Part shown: piece by piece, positions 18,379 through 27,433 of the stretch
How positions within the stretch are numbered: position 1 is the stretch's first letter
Layout: every line of letters starts with the position of its first letter
Source: Cyanobium sp. PCC 7001
Lineage (GTDB): Bacteria > Cyanobacteriota > Cyanobacteriia > PCC-6307 > Cyanobiaceae
DNA: 64,000 nt
Direction of reading: 5' to 3'
NCBI RefSeq assembly: GCF_000155635.1
Contig: NZ_DS990556.1
Location: 2,062,052 to 2,126,051 of the forward strand
The notes under the pieces: generated by a model
What the model was told of the DNA's origin: nothing
Databases searched by the model: none
What the model saw: the letters and a program-made list of their open reading frames with translations, nothing else
Translations under genes and position numbers: made by a program

Positions 18379-19299
18379 TCAGTTGCCTTGACCTCGTCTG
18401 ATACAGCCAAAGACCGCAAAAGCTAGGTTTGAAATTCTGAAGAGAAGCCAGAGACTAAGAATCTTCAATCGTTTTATCACCGTGAGGTGGTCTTGGCGGT
18501 AAAAGGAGATCCACGCTGGTACATAGATCGGGGATGTTTTGGTGATGCACCCTTTGATTCTTGCAAGTTTGAGGACAAGCCAGTTTGAGGTCTTGGCTTT
18601 CTGTGGGTTTCGCGTCGTTTCTGAGGATACGAGGCAGGTAAAATTCTCTGGATGTGCAATCTGAAAGCCGAGCTTGTTCAGGTTGTACGTCAGCCAATAG
18701 TCTGACAGATAATGCGGGATGCTGCACGGCACCGCGACGGCGTGGAGCCATGGCTTGGGCGTTGTTAGCATGGCTCTGGTAGGAGCTACATTGACTATTT
18801 GTCTTTCAGACGCAGGGATGAATCTGCCATTCCTTGCGCTGTAGTGGATCGCTGGCTCTGGTTTCCATTCTGGCCTTAATGGTGTTTCATCCGAGTTGAT
18901 GATATCTTCATGGCTCACCATGATTCCTCTAGCGCAGACCAGGGCCATGTCAGTTACAGCCTTTAGGCCGGCAAGGATGTTCTTTTGGTCGAGAAACCTG
19001 ATATCATCATTGCAAAGCATATAGTAGTCAGACGCTTTCCCTTGGCTAACTTTGCCCTGCACGTAACTGGCAATCGCATTCAGAGACCCTCCCCAGAATG
19101 CATGTCCGTTCAAGGTTACGACGTCAGCTTCGGGCCATGCTCTGCTTGCTATCACGATTGTTTCGTCACTACAGCCATCATCGAAGAGCACCACTTCTAA
19201 GGCAAGTCTTGGTGGTAATAGCTTTGCTACGTGTTTGATGAAGCCTGCAGTCAAGTGGCCTCGGTTGTGCACAGGTAGCAGCAGGGTCAGGGTCTCCAT
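18379..19299 (-). CDS. Glycosyltransferase family 2
   Basis: A 306-residue protein with an ATG at 19299. It has LTLLLPVHNRGHL at the N-terminus, VVLFDDGCSDET (nucleotide binding), GHAFWGGSLNA and MLCNDDIRFLD (DxD-like). This layout fits family 2 transferases related to GalNAc/rhamnosyl enzymes; the exact donor is unknown. The C-terminus has a hydrophobic stretch (LSLWLLFRISNLAFAVFG) that may anchor it to the membrane. AT-rich and with unusual codons for this genome, it belongs to the transferred part of the island. Confidence 0.84.
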   Translation of the reverse strand: METLTLLLPVHNRGHLTAGFIKHVAKLLPPRLALEVVLFDDGCSDETIVIASRAWPEADVVTLNGHAFWGGSLNAIASYVQGKVSQGKASDYYMLCNDDIRFLDQKNILAGLKAVTDMALVCARGIMVSHEDIINSDETPLRPEWKPEPAIHYSARNGRFIPASERQIVNVAPTRAMLTTPKPWLHAVAVPCSIPHYLSDYWLTYNLNKLGFQIAHPENFTCLVSSETTRNPQKAKTSNWLVLKLARIKGCITKTSPIYVPAWISFYRQDHLTVIKRLKILSLWLLFRISNLAFAVFGCIRRGQGN

Positions 19300-19362
19300 G
19301 CACGTGCTTTTGTGGATTGCGGGGGCGGCACCGAGCGTCTAGGAGGTGGAAGTGTGCTCAAG

Positions 19363-19376
19363 TTGCCAAATGGCAA
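19363..19376. repeat. 14-bp inverted repeat in island spacer
   Basis: TTGCCA, two bases, TGGCAA form a perfect 6-bp inverted repeat in the 170-bp spacer upstream of the family 2 transferase gene that starts at 19299. The spacer holds no convincing reading frame. The palindrome could be an operator or a weak hairpin; nothing else supports a function. Confidence 0.35.
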
Positions 19377-19469
19377 AATTGGATGAGATTGACTAGTGCT
19401 ATGCACCGAGGGTGAGGCTGTGAGGACCTGGCCAGCTGATGGCAATTGAGACAAGTGTCAATAGAAGTA

Positions 19470-20330
19470 TTACAGGCAGGAATGGTGAAGAAAGCATTTC
19501 CGAATGGCAACTATGTTCTGAAATTTAAATATCTCGTTTGCTGGATCGTATCTGTGGCCGAGTGAAATGAGTTTTTTGGTGTCTAGCCTAAAGAAGCTCC
19601 ATTCGTCTCCAAGTATGTCATAAAAGTCTTTCAGAAAAACTCGGCTTATAACATTCATTTCATTAAACTCAAATTGTAGGGCCCTAACCCCGCCCCCTCT
19701 AATCACCCCAAGCATTCCCTTTAGTGACTCAAGCTCATGTCCTTCAGTGTCTATCTTGATAAAGTGAATCTCTGCTTCTGCGATAATGCGTGATTCCACT
19801 AACTCATCAATTCTTTCCATGGAGCAGGCTAAGGAGCCGATGTTGCCATCATCTTGAAGGTGAAATTCTTTGAAAACATCCCTGTAGAGTGAGGCGTGGC
19901 CAGTGGACGAGTCTGACTTATAGACAAAAATCCTTCTACGCTGACCCTTGCTGCTTGCGCCGCAATTAAACAGCCTAATATTTGATATGGATCCCGTGTT
20001 GGCAGCGAGTTCCTTGAAGGTTATTGGGTTCGGTTCAAATGCATAGCAACGGCATGACGGGAGTGATTTGGCAAGTGCAATGCTGTATTCTCCAACATTT
20101 GCGCCTATGTCAAGTAGTACTGGCTCATCGATATCTGAAAGGAGGCGAGGCAAAAATTGTTCAACAAGCCATTTCTCGCCACTCGCGTAGCCGACGTGCT
20201 TTAAAATGCCACTGCTCTCATAGTAGAGCTTCCTCGCATCTAGTCTAAACACTCTAATAAGCGCCTTCGTGACGGCTTCTGCGGCACGGTGAATTCGACG
20301 TTTGATGGACCTCCTCGCTGTATCTAGCAT
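19470..20330 (-). CDS. FkbM-family methyltransferase
   Basis: A 286-residue protein with the FkbM arrangement: [19 protein letters not shown] (SAM binding, about residues 70-88), [14 protein letters not shown] and [18 protein letters not shown]. FkbM enzymes O-methylate hydroxyls on sugars and polyketides; here the target is probably the glycan made by the neighbouring genes. The ATG at 20330 lies just upstream of the wzt stop (overlap 20324-20330), so the gene follows wzt in the same transcript. It is among the most AT-rich genes of the window. Confidence 0.87.
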   Translation of the reverse strand: MLDTARRSIKRRIHRAAEAVTKALIRVFRLDARKLYYESSGILKHVGYASGEKWLVEQFLPRLLSDIDEPVLLDIGANVGEYSIALAKSLPSCRCYAFEPNPITFKELAANTGSISNIRLFNCGASSKGQRRRIFVYKSDSSTGHASLYRDVFKEFHLQDDGNIGSLACSMERIDELVESRIIAEAEIHFIKIDTEGHELESLKGMLGVIRGGGVRALQFEFNEMNVISRVFLKDFYDILGDEWSFFRLDTKKLISLGHRYDPANEIFKFQNIVAIRKCFLHHSCL

Positions 20331-21673
20331 TTACCCGAGTTAGTAGAGCTATACGATGACCAAGTTGTCTTGACTAAGACCTTACAGTGAGAGGGCAGGC
20401 CGGGGGATCCTGAGTCAAAGAAGACACAGTTGTCTACGGATAACTGAACTGCATCGGAGATGCTATCGAGTACCTGTGAGTCTCTGTGAGAACAGAACAA
20501 AACAATCGAATATGCCGATGGAGCCAATGGCAGAACCTCTATAGCGGAATCTATCATCGTATGCCCTGGGCCTAGATCAAATGTGATGGCTTCGAAGGTG
20601 GACCTGAAGAGAAGAATACAGCTGCCTATCATGTCTGTTATCGCATAGCTTACCACTACATCTCTCAGCGTTGTGAGCGTGTTATTCCTTATCAGCATTC
20701 TAAAGGAGTAAGGCTTGCCTCCCGCTAGGCTGTTCGTCCTTTTGCCTGTGTCTGCTTCGACAAAGTAAGCATCCTCAAATCGTGCCTCGCCTGATCCGCT
20801 GCGATTGATTGATGTAAGCACATTGTATATTGAGTGCGAGGAATGACTTGATGAATCCATGTAGGCACTAACCGCTTCCTCGCTTGATCCTTGACAGGCA
20901 ATTATGCCGTCTCTCAGAAATATTCCCTTATTGCAAAGCCTCTGAATGGAGCTTAGCTGGTGGCTCACTAGCAGTACCGTTCGCCCCTCTCGATCGGCTA
21001 CGTCCTCCATCTTTCCCAGGCATTTCTTCTGAAACCCGGCATCCCCCACCGCCAGCACCTCATCCACCACGAGGATCTCCGGCTCCAAATGGGCCGCCAC
21101 CGCAAAGGCCAGCCGCACATACATCCCACTGGAGTAGCGCTTTACGGGCGTATCGAGAAACTTCTGCACTTCGGCGAAGTCCACAATCTCCTCAAACTTG
21201 GCCCGGATTTCCCGCCGCGTCATCCCCAGGATCGCGCCATTCAGGTAAATGTTCTCCCTCCCCGTGAGCTCTGGATGAAAGCCCGTGCCCACCTCCAGCA
21301 GGCTCGCCACCCTTCCGCAGATCTCCACGCGGCCCGTAGTGGGTTCGGTGATGCGGCTGAGGATCTTCAGCAAGGTGCTCTTGCCCGCTCCATTGCGGCC
21401 GACGATCCCCACCCGCTCACCGTGGCGGATCTCGAAGCTCACATCCTTCAGGGCCCAGAACTCCTCGTCGCCTTCCGTGCGAGTCTGCGCAGCCTTGCGC
21501 CGGCCCATTCGCAGCTGGCCAGCCAGGGTGAAGGGATTCAGCAGCGCACCTGCCGCCCTGGCTTTTCGGGCTAGGACATCCCGCAGTGCCGTGTAACCCT
21601 GGTTGGCCTCATGGTGGAGGGCGTACTTCTTGCCCAGCCCCTCCGCTCGGATCACCACATCTGAATCGCCCAT
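20324..21673 (-). CDS. wzt: Polysaccharide ABC exporter, ATP-binding subunit
   Basis: A 449-residue Wzt-type ATPase that drives export of a finished polysaccharide across the inner membrane with its partner permease. The N-terminal ABC domain has Walker [12 protein letters not shown], the signature [12 protein letters not shown], Walker [13 protein letters not shown] and the H-loop [10 protein letters not shown] (to about residue 240). Residues about 280-449 form the beta-rich carbohydrate-binding domain that selects the glycan in two-domain Wzt proteins. Single 60-base lines count 63-65% GC in the ATPase half and 43-47% in the C-terminal half. It starts 1 bp after the permease stop. Confidence 0.92.
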   Translation of the reverse strand: MGDSDVVIRAEGLGKKYALHHEANQGYTALRDVLARKARAAGALLNPFTLAGQLRMGRRKAAQTRTEGDEEFWALKDVSFEIRHGERVGIVGRNGAGKSTLLKILSRITEPTTGRVEICGRVASLLEVGTGFHPELTGRENIYLNGAILGMTRREIRAKFEEIVDFAEVQKFLDTPVKRYSSGMYVRLAFAVAAHLEPEILVVDEVLAVGDAGFQKKCLGKMEDVADREGRTVLLVSHQLSSIQRLCNKGIFLRDGIIACQGSSEEAVSAYMDSSSHSSHSIYNVLTSINRSGSGEARFEDAYFVEADTGKRTNSLAGGKPYSFRMLIRNNTLTTLRDVVVSYAITDMIGSCILLFRSTFEAITFDLGPGHTMIDSAIEVLPLAPSAYSIVLFCSHRDSQVLDSISDAVQLSVDNCVFFDSGSPGLPSHCKVLVKTTWSSYSSTNSGKC

Positions 21674-21674
21674 C

Positions 21675-22532
21675 TCAGATCACATCCGCCAATCGCTTCT
21701 CCATCCGCCGGAACTGCCGCAGCCCCGTGAGCAGCAGCACCAGCACGATCGCCATCGACAGCCAGAAGCCCAGAGGGTTGATGAAGGCGCCCTGGCCGAT
21801 GATCGCCCAGCGGAATCCCTCGATCACCCCCACCACCGGGTTGAGGGCGTAGAGCAGCTGCCAGCTCTCCGGAACGATGGCGCTTGAAAAGCCCACCGGG
21901 CTGATGTAAAGTCCGAACTGCACCAGAAACGGCACCACGTAGCGGAAGTCGCGGTACTGCACGTTCAGGCTGGCCAGCCACAGCCCCGGGCCCAGGCTCG
22001 CCGCCGTGGCCACGCCCATCCACAGCGGCAAGGTGAGCAGCCGCCAGCTGGGCCACCATTGGAACCACACCATCAGCCCTGCCAGGATCAGCAGAGCGAT
22101 CACGGCATCCACAAAACTGGTGATCACCGCGGCTGCCGGCACGATCAGCCGCGGGAAGTACACCTTCGTGAGTAGGTTGGCGTTGTCGATCAGGCTGTCG
22201 GCGCAGCTGCTGAGCGCCGTGCTGAAGAACTGCCACGGCATCGTGCCGGCGAACACCAGCACCGCATAGGGCGCATCCCCCTCCGAGGGCAACCTGGCGA
22301 GCCGGCCGAAGATCACGGTGAACACCAGCATCGTGAGCAGCGGCCGGACCAGCGCCCAGCCCACGCCGATGGCCGTCTGCTTGTAGCGCACCGCGATGTC
22401 GCGCCAGGCCAGGATCCAGAACAGCTCCCGGTAACGCCACAGATCCAGCCAGTACTGCTTCTCGATCCGGTTCGGCTCCAGCACCAGGCGGTACTCGCCG
22501 GCGGATGTCTGTGACGCAGCGCGACGGGGCAC
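21675..22532 (-). CDS. wzm: Polysaccharide ABC exporter, permease subunit
   Basis: A 285-residue ABC-2 type membrane protein with about six predicted helices. The N-terminal cytoplasmic segment [23 protein letters not shown] is split here only by its length; its last part, [20 protein letters not shown], is the family signature. It pairs with Wzt. GC is at core level, unlike the glycan genes downstream. The start is GTG at 22532. It is first in the wzm-wzt-fkbM run and lies just downstream of a toxin-antitoxin remnant. Confidence 0.91.
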   Translation of the reverse strand: MPRRAASQTSAGEYRLVLEPNRIEKQYWLDLWRYRELFWILAWRDIAVRYKQTAIGVGWALVRPLLTMLVFTVIFGRLARLPSEGDAPYAVLVFAGTMPWQFFSTALSSCADSLIDNANLLTKVYFPRLIVPAAAVITSFVDAVIALLILAGLMVWFQWWPSWRLLTLPLWMGVATAASLGPGLWLASLNVQYRDFRYVVPFLVQFGLYISPVGFSSAIVPESWQLLYALNPVVGVIEGFRWAIIGQGAFINPLGFWLSMAIVLVLLLTGLRQFRRMEKRLADVI

Positions 22533-22536
22533 CGGT

Positions 22537-22764
22537 TCAGGCCCTCTGCAGCGAGCCAGGGCAGCCAGGCCAGCGGCCCGTGGCCAACCCGGCCAGAAGC
22601 CCCTCCACCTGCGCCTGGGCGATCAGCAGGCGGCGCACCTGCACCACAACCTCGCTGAATGCCTCGTTCGGCGCCGTGCCGTGGCTGGCGATGATCACCG
22701 CCTCACCGGCCGGAGCGGAATTCGCCAGCCTGGAGAGCTGGCTGTTGGCCTCCAGCATGTTCAC
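22537..22764 (-). pseudogene. Remnant of a Phd/VapC toxin-antitoxin operon
   Basis: The 75-codon frame begins NMLEANSQLSRLANSA and continues GEAVIIASHGTA, the start of a Phd/YefM-type antitoxin. It then jumps to RRLLIAQAQVEGLLAG, which resembles the conserved C-terminal segment of PIN-domain toxins (RLLIAQAQ). The antitoxin C-terminus and most of the toxin are missing, as if an internal deletion fused the two genes. The stop lies 4 bp before the wzm start. This is the only content I see in the 312 bp between wzm and the intact toxin gene. Confidence 0.55.
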
Positions 22765-22844
22765 CTGGATGGCGGTATCGCCGGATCTGGTCAGCGTAGA
22801 CAGTTTGCCGTACCCGACCTTCCGTAGCGGAGATGGAGCGCGAT

Positions 22845-23249
22845 TCAGGGCAACACCCGCTCCGCCAGCTCATGCATCCGTCGATCGGCGGTGAGCAAGG
22901 CGGCTGCTTCGCGCCGGGCCAGCGCCAGATACAGGCAGTCGTACACGGGGTGCTCCAGATGGCAGGCCAGGGCCAGGGCTTCCACCTGCAGATGCCGATC
23001 GGGCTCGATGTGATCCACCAGCTCCGCGGCCCTGCTCAGCCTCTGCTGCACTCCCGTGGCCTCCAGCTGGCCAGAGCGCTGCAGCCGCCACAGCGCATTG
23101 GCCACCTCGGTGAGCATCAGTTCCGGTGCCAGCACCAGATCGGCCCGGAGCACCGCGTCGCGAAGGGCAGCGGCCTGGCTGGAACCCTCGATGATCCGCA
23201 CCACGGCGGAGGCATCCAGCACCAGGCTGGACGATCCCAGGGCCGTCAT
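22845..23249 (-). CDS. PIN-domain ribonuclease toxin (VapC-like)
   Basis: A 134-residue PIN-domain protein. The acidic residues of the nuclease site are visible in LVLDASAVVRI (near residue 11), LMLTEVANAL, HPVYDCLYLAL and LLTADRRM. VapC toxins cut RNA, often initiator tRNA or rRNA, when not bound by their antitoxin. The ATG at 23249 is 1 bp downstream of the antitoxin stop, the normal order for such pairs. Core-like GC indicates long residence or a high-GC donor. Confidence 0.88.
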   Translation of the reverse strand: MTALGSSSLVLDASAVVRIIEGSSQAAALRDAVLRADLVLAPELMLTEVANALWRLQRSGQLEATGVQQRLSRAAELVDHIEPDRHLQVEALALACHLEHPVYDCLYLALARREAAALLTADRRMHELAERVLP

Positions 23250-23250
23250 G

Positions 23251-23502
23251 TCAACGGGAACGGTCCTGGCGGATCAGGTCCTCTGGAGGTGGATCAAAAG
23301 GCTGCCCGGCCTGCTCCACGGCCAGCGCTTCCAGGTCGGCGAGGGCCTGCCGGCGTCGCTCGCGGGGGTCCCCGCCGCAGGCCTGCTGCAGATCGCTGAG
23401 GGCCTGCTGGCTCAGGCTGCGGTGATGGCGGCGGGCGCGGAGCTGCAGCAGCTGATGCAGGGGATCGGGAAGGTCGCGGATCTGCAGGGTGGCCACCAAC
23501 AC
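23251..23502 (-). CDS. FitA/VapB-like antitoxin
   Basis: A small protein of about 83 residues with a ribbon-helix-helix N-terminus: ATLQIRDLPDPLHQLLQLRA, followed by SLSQQALSDLQ. The C-terminal half is charged, as expected of a toxin-wrapping tail. It should repress its own promoter and neutralise the PIN toxin encoded 1 bp downstream. The start is uncertain: GTG at 23502 or 23496 places the first beta strand right at the N-terminus. The longer frame from a TTG at 23520 adds residues without family similarity. Confidence 0.82.
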   Translation of the reverse strand: MLVATLQIRDLPDPLHQLLQLRARRHHRSLSQQALSDLQQACGGDPRERRRQALADLEALAVEQAGQPFDPPPEDLIRQDRSR

Positions 23503-23630
23503 GCATCGCAGTGAATGCAATCTACATGCACTCTTCAGCTCAGGGCGGGCTCCGGCTGTTGGGGACAGCCTGGGTCTGAGGCCCCAGCGTCGCTACCGTC
23601 CGCCCAGCCGCCTCGCCACCGCCCACCCCG

Positions 23631-24524
23631 ATGCCGGCCACGATCTACCTGCACTGGGCTGCCACGCCCTACGACTGGGTGCGGCCGGGGCACTACCACT
23701 CGATCATTGCCGGTGACGGCACGCTGCACCGCCTGCACGCCTACACGATCGATCTGCCGGCCCACACCTGGCGCCGCAACAGCAATGCCGTGGCCCTCTC
23801 CTGCGCCTGCATGGGCGGCCGCCCGGATCCCTGGACGATCCCGCCCACCGAGGCCCAGCTCGATCGGATGTGCCGCGAGGCGGCCGAGATCGCCCGCGGC
23901 TGGGGCTGGGGCGCTGAGGAGATCACGATCGAGCGGGTGATGACCCACGCCGAGGCCGCCTCCAACCGCGACGGCCGCTGGATGCATGACAACTACGGCC
24001 CCGTGATCTGGGGCGGCAGCGGCGAGCGCTGGGACTTTCTGCAGCTCAGTAAGGGCGGCCCGCCCACCGGTGGCGACGAGCTGCGCCAGCGCATCCGCGC
24101 CGCTCTGGCCGGCAGTCCGCCCCCCGAAGCCGCCAAGCCCTCTCCCCTCGCCTTCCGCCGCGCCGCCACCATGACGGCCCGCGGCCAGGAGCTGGCGGTG
24201 GAGATCGACGAGCACGGCACCTCCTGGGCCCTCGCTGCCGATCTGCTGCGCCGCTACGAGATCCCCTTCGCCTGGGAGGCCAGCCGTCGCCGCATCCTGA
24301 TCGGCAGCCTCGATGTGGCGCCCACCTACCGCCACGACCAGGTGCAGCCCGCGGTGGGCTGGCCCCTGTTCGAGATGACCCTGCTCAGCGGCCCCGCTCC
24401 GGTGATCCTGCGCGGCCTGCTGCGGGAGAGCCGGGCCTGGTGCCGCGTGCTCGAATTCGCCGAGGAGTTCGGCATCAGCGTGAGTTTCGAGCCGTTCACC
24501 CTGCTCGAGCGGCGGGGCGGTTAG
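23631..24524 (+). CDS. N-acetylmuramoyl-L-alanine amidase-domain protein
   Basis: Residues 1 to about 165 resemble the amidase-2/peptidoglycan-recognition fold. YLHWAATPYDW carries the first zinc-type His, HYHSIIAGDG the phage/bacterial amidase core, VMTHAEAA the second His and GERWDFLQL the third ligand (Asp). Such enzymes cut between muramic acid and L-Ala in peptidoglycan. The C-terminal ~120 residues (from RAATMTARGQELAVEI) match nothing I recognise. No signal peptide is visible, unusual for a wall enzyme and more like an endolysin or an intracellular recycler. It stands alone between the toxin pair and the wecA-like gene. Confidence 0.72.
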   Translation: MPATIYLHWAATPYDWVRPGHYHSIIAGDGTLHRLHAYTIDLPAHTWRRNSNAVALSCACMGGRPDPWTIPPTEAQLDRMCREAAEIARGWGWGAEEITIERVMTHAEAASNRDGRWMHDNYGPVIWGGSGERWDFLQLSKGGPPTGGDELRQRIRAALAGSPPPEAAKPSPLAFRRAATMTARGQELAVEIDEHGTSWALAADLLRRYEIPFAWEASRRRILIGSLDVAPTYRHDQVQPAVGWPLFEMTLLSGPAPVILRGLLRESRAWCRVLEFAEEFGISVSFEPFTLLERRGG

Positions 24525-24537
24525 GAGCCCGGCCGCG

Positions 24538-25497
24538 ATGCCCCCACCCCCCATGGCCCCAGCTGGCGTCCTCGCCCTGGCAGCCGCGCTGCTCTCCTGG
24601 ACCCTGCTGGGCCTGCTCCTGCCCGGGCTGCGCCGCGCCCTGCCCGACCATCCCAACGCCCGCAGCTCCCACCGGCGCGTCACCCCCCGCGGCGGCGGCG
24701 TGGTCTTCGCCCTGGTGGGCAGCGCTGGTGCCCTGCTGCTGGGCCTCCGCCTGCCAGCCCTCTGCCTGCCGCTGGCCCTGGTGGGCCTGCTCGACGACCG
24801 CCGCTCCCTTCCGCCCGGGCCGCGGCTGGCGGCCCAGCTGGCCACGGCGCTCCTCCTGGTGGGGCTGAGTCCGCTGGGGCAGTCGCCGTGGCTGGCGCTG
24901 CTGCTCGCCCTGGCCGCCACCGCCCTGATCAACCTCGTGAACTTCATGGACGGCCTCGACGGCCTGGTGGCGGGTTGCCTGGTGGTGTGGCTGGCCGCCG
25001 CCGCCTGGGGCGGCCAGCCGGCTCTCTGGCCCCTGGTGGGAGCCCTGCTCGGCTTCCTGCCCTGGAACTGGAGCCCGGCCCGGGTGTTCATGGGCGATGC
25101 GGGCAGCACCTTCCTCGGTGCGGTGCTCGCCAGTGCGGTGCTGGCGGCGCCGGGCTGGCGGGAGTCGTTGCCGCTGCTGCTGGTGGCCCTGCCCCTGCTG
25201 GGCGATGCCGGCGTGTGCCTGCTCCGGCGCCTGCGGGCCGGCCACCGCCTCTGGCAGGCCCACCGGCTGCACCTCTACCAGCGGCTGCAGCAGGCGGGCT
25301 GGAGCCACCGGCGGGTGGCCGGGCTCTACAGCGCCGCCACCGCCGCCCTGGCCCTGGCCTGGCGCCTGGGGGGCTGGCCCTGGCTGCTGGCCCTCGCCGC
25401 CGCCGTGCTGCTGCTGGGGGCGTGGCTGGAGCGCTGCGTGGCGGTGCCCTTTGACCCACCGCCTAGCGTGAGCGCCACCCTCTCGCCGCCAGGGTGA
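24538..25497 (+). CDS. WecA/MraY-family sugar-phosphate transferase
   Basis: A 319-residue polytopic membrane protein that should transfer a sugar-1-phosphate from a UDP-sugar to undecaprenyl phosphate, starting polysaccharide synthesis. It has the family motifs LVGLLDDRRSL (DDxxxD type), LINLVNFMDGLDGL and RVFMGDAGSTFLG. The late motif HRLHLYQRLQQAGWSHR contains the nucleotide-sugar-binding histidines. About nine to ten hydrophobic helices are visible. The stop overlaps the start of the next gene by 4 bp (GTGA), so initiation and sugar modification are co-expressed. Confidence 0.9.
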   Translation: MPPPPMAPAGVLALAAALLSWTLLGLLLPGLRRALPDHPNARSSHRRVTPRGGGVVFALVGSAGALLLGLRLPALCLPLALVGLLDDRRSLPPGPRLAAQLATALLLVGLSPLGQSPWLALLLALAATALINLVNFMDGLDGLVAGCLVVWLAAAAWGGQPALWPLVGALLGFLPWNWSPARVFMGDAGSTFLGAVLASAVLAAPGWRESLPLLLVALPLLGDAGVCLLRRLRAGHRLWQAHRLHLYQRLQQAGWSHRRVAGLYSAATAALALAWRLGGWPWLLALAAAVLLLGAWLERCVAVPFDPPPSVSATLSPPG

Positions 25498-27401
25498 CGC
25501 TTCCACCGCGCTGGCCCCGGCTTGGCCGCATCCCGCTGCTGCTGCGTCGCCTGCCCCTGCTGCTGGCCGATGTGGTGCTGCTGCCCCTGGCCGTGTGGCT
25601 CAGCTTCCTGCTGCGCCTGGCCGATCCCTGGCCGACGGAGCTGGAGCAGTCGCTCTGGCTGCTGCCCACCGTGCTGGTGATCGGCCTGCCCCTCTATGCC
25701 CTCAGCGGCCAGTACCGGGGGCTCACCCGCTACGTGGGCAGTGCTGCCCTCTACCAGCTGGCCATCCGCAACGCCCTGCTGGTGCTGCTGGTGGCCTTCG
25801 CCGGCCTACAGCTGCAGCTTCCGGCGCCGCCCCGCAGCAGCTGGCTGCTGCTCTGGATCCTGCTCACGGTGTTCACCGGCGGCCTGCGTTTCGCCCTGCG
25901 CGACCTGCTGCTCGGCCAGGCGCCCCCGGGGCCGCGGCCCCGGCGTCAGCGGGTGGTGATCGTGGGGGCGGATGCGGCCGCCGCCCAGCTGGCCGCCGCG
26001 TTGCGGCTCGGCCACGACACCCGCATCGCCGCCTTCCTCGACGACGACCCCGGCCTCTGGCACCGCACCCTCTACGGGGTGCCGGTGCTGCCTCCCGAGC
26101 GCCTACCGCGGCTGCTGCGCAGCAGCCGCGTGGATCAGCTCATCCTCTCCACCCCCTCGCTGCCCCAGGCTGAGCGTCGGCGCCTGCTGGCCAGCCTGCA
26201 GGGCTTCGGCGTGCCGGTGCTGCAGGTGCCCGCGGTGGAGGAGATCGCCTCGGGCCGCGCCACGATCGACACCCTGCGACCGGTGCCGATCGAGGACCTG
26301 CTCGGCCGCGAGAGCGTGCCGCCCGACCCCGCCCTGCTGGGGGCGGCGATCACCGGCCGCAGCGTGCTGGTGAGCGGAGCCGGCGGCTCGATCGGCTCCG
26401 AGCTCTGCCGCCAGATCCTGCGGCTGCGGCCGTCGCGGCTGGTGCTGCTCGAGCGCAGCGAGCTGGCCCTCTACGCGATCGGCCAGGAGCTGGCCGCCTG
26501 GGGCTCAGCCGTGCCGGTGGTGGAGGTGCTCGGCGACGTGGCCGAGCAGGCCTTCCTGGAGGGTGTGCTGCGCAGCCAGGCCGTGCAGGTGCTGTTCCAT
26601 GCGGCCGCCTACAAGCACGTGCCGCTGGTGGAGGCCAACATCTGCGCCGGCCTGGCCAACAACCTCTTCGGCACCCGCAGCGCCCTCCAGGCCTCCCTGG
26701 CCTGCGGCCTGGAGCGCTTCACCCTCATCTCCACCGACAAGGCCGTGCGCCCCGCCAACGCCATGGGTGCCAGCAAGCGCCTGTGCGAGCTCCTGGTGCA
26801 GAACGCCGCCGCCGCTCAGGGGCGTCACCCCGAGCGCACGATCTGCTCGATGGTGCGCTTCGGCAACGTGCTCGGCTCCTCCGGCTCGGTGGTGCCCCTG
26901 TTCCGCCGCCAGATCGCCGCCGGCGGCCCCGTCACGGTGACCCACCCGGAGATCACCCGCTTCTTCATGACCATCCCCGAGGCGGTGCAGCTGGTGCTCC
27001 AGGCCAGCGCCATGGCCACCGGCGGTGAGGTGTTCCTGCTCGACATGGGGGAGCCGGTGCGGATCACCGACCTGGCCCGCCAGATGATCCAGCTCTCCGG
27101 CGCCAGCGTGCGCGATGCCGACCATCCCGACGGTGAGATCGAGATCCACTACACCGGTCTGCGGCCAGGCGAGAAGCTGCACGAGGAGCTGCTGCTGGGT
27201 TCCGCCAGCGACCCCACGGCCCACCCCCTGATCCGGCGGGCCCGCGAGGCCTCGCTGCAGCCCGAGCGTCTCGAGCCGCCGCTGGCTGCCCTGGAGGCCG
27301 CCCTGCGCCGCTGGGATGAGGCCGGCGCCCTCGCCGCCCTGCAGCGCCTGGTGCCCGACTACCACCCCGCGTCCACCGGGCTGGCCGGCCAGCCTCGGTA
27401 G
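25494..27401 (+). CDS. CapD/FlaA1-type nucleotide-sugar 4,6-dehydratase
   Basis: A 635-residue membrane-bound dehydratase. Four N-terminal helices (to about residue 125) are followed by a first nucleotide fold ([17 protein letters not shown]). The catalytic SDR domain follows: [17 protein letters not shown], then [16 protein letters not shown], where Met replaces the usual Tyr of YxxxK as in PglF/CapD enzymes. It likely makes a UDP-4-keto-6-deoxy-HexNAc for surface glycans. The start is GTG at 25494, coupled to the wecA-like gene. The C-terminus ([16 protein letters not shown]) is typical of the family. Confidence 0.92.
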   Translation: MTLPPRWPRLGRIPLLLRRLPLLLADVVLLPLAVWLSFLLRLADPWPTELEQSLWLLPTVLVIGLPLYALSGQYRGLTRYVGSAALYQLAIRNALLVLLVAFAGLQLQLPAPPRSSWLLLWILLTVFTGGLRFALRDLLLGQAPPGPRPRRQRVVIVGADAAAAQLAAALRLGHDTRIAAFLDDDPGLWHRTLYGVPVLPPERLPRLLRSSRVDQLILSTPSLPQAERRRLLASLQGFGVPVLQVPAVEEIASGRATIDTLRPVPIEDLLGRESVPPDPALLGAAITGRSVLVSGAGGSIGSELCRQILRLRPSRLVLLERSELALYAIGQELAAWGSAVPVVEVLGDVAEQAFLEGVLRSQAVQVLFHAAAYKHVPLVEANICAGLANNLFGTRSALQASLACGLERFTLISTDKAVRPANAMGASKRLCELLVQNAAAAQGRHPERTICSMVRFGNVLGSSGSVVPLFRRQIAAGGPVTVTHPEITRFFMTIPEAVQLVLQASAMATGGEVFLLDMGEPVRITDLARQMIQLSGASVRDADHPDGEIEIHYTGLRPGEKLHEELLLGSASDPTAHPLIRRAREASLQPERLEPPLAALEAALRRWDEAGALAALQRLVPDYHPASTGLAGQPR

Positions 27402-27433
27402 GCTGCGGACCTGACCTGGTAGCCGTTCTCACC

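Noticed and set aside
22505-22894. Plus-strand frame across the toxin-antitoxin remnant
   Set aside because: It is antisense to the remnant and the toxin gene and has no recognisable protein features.
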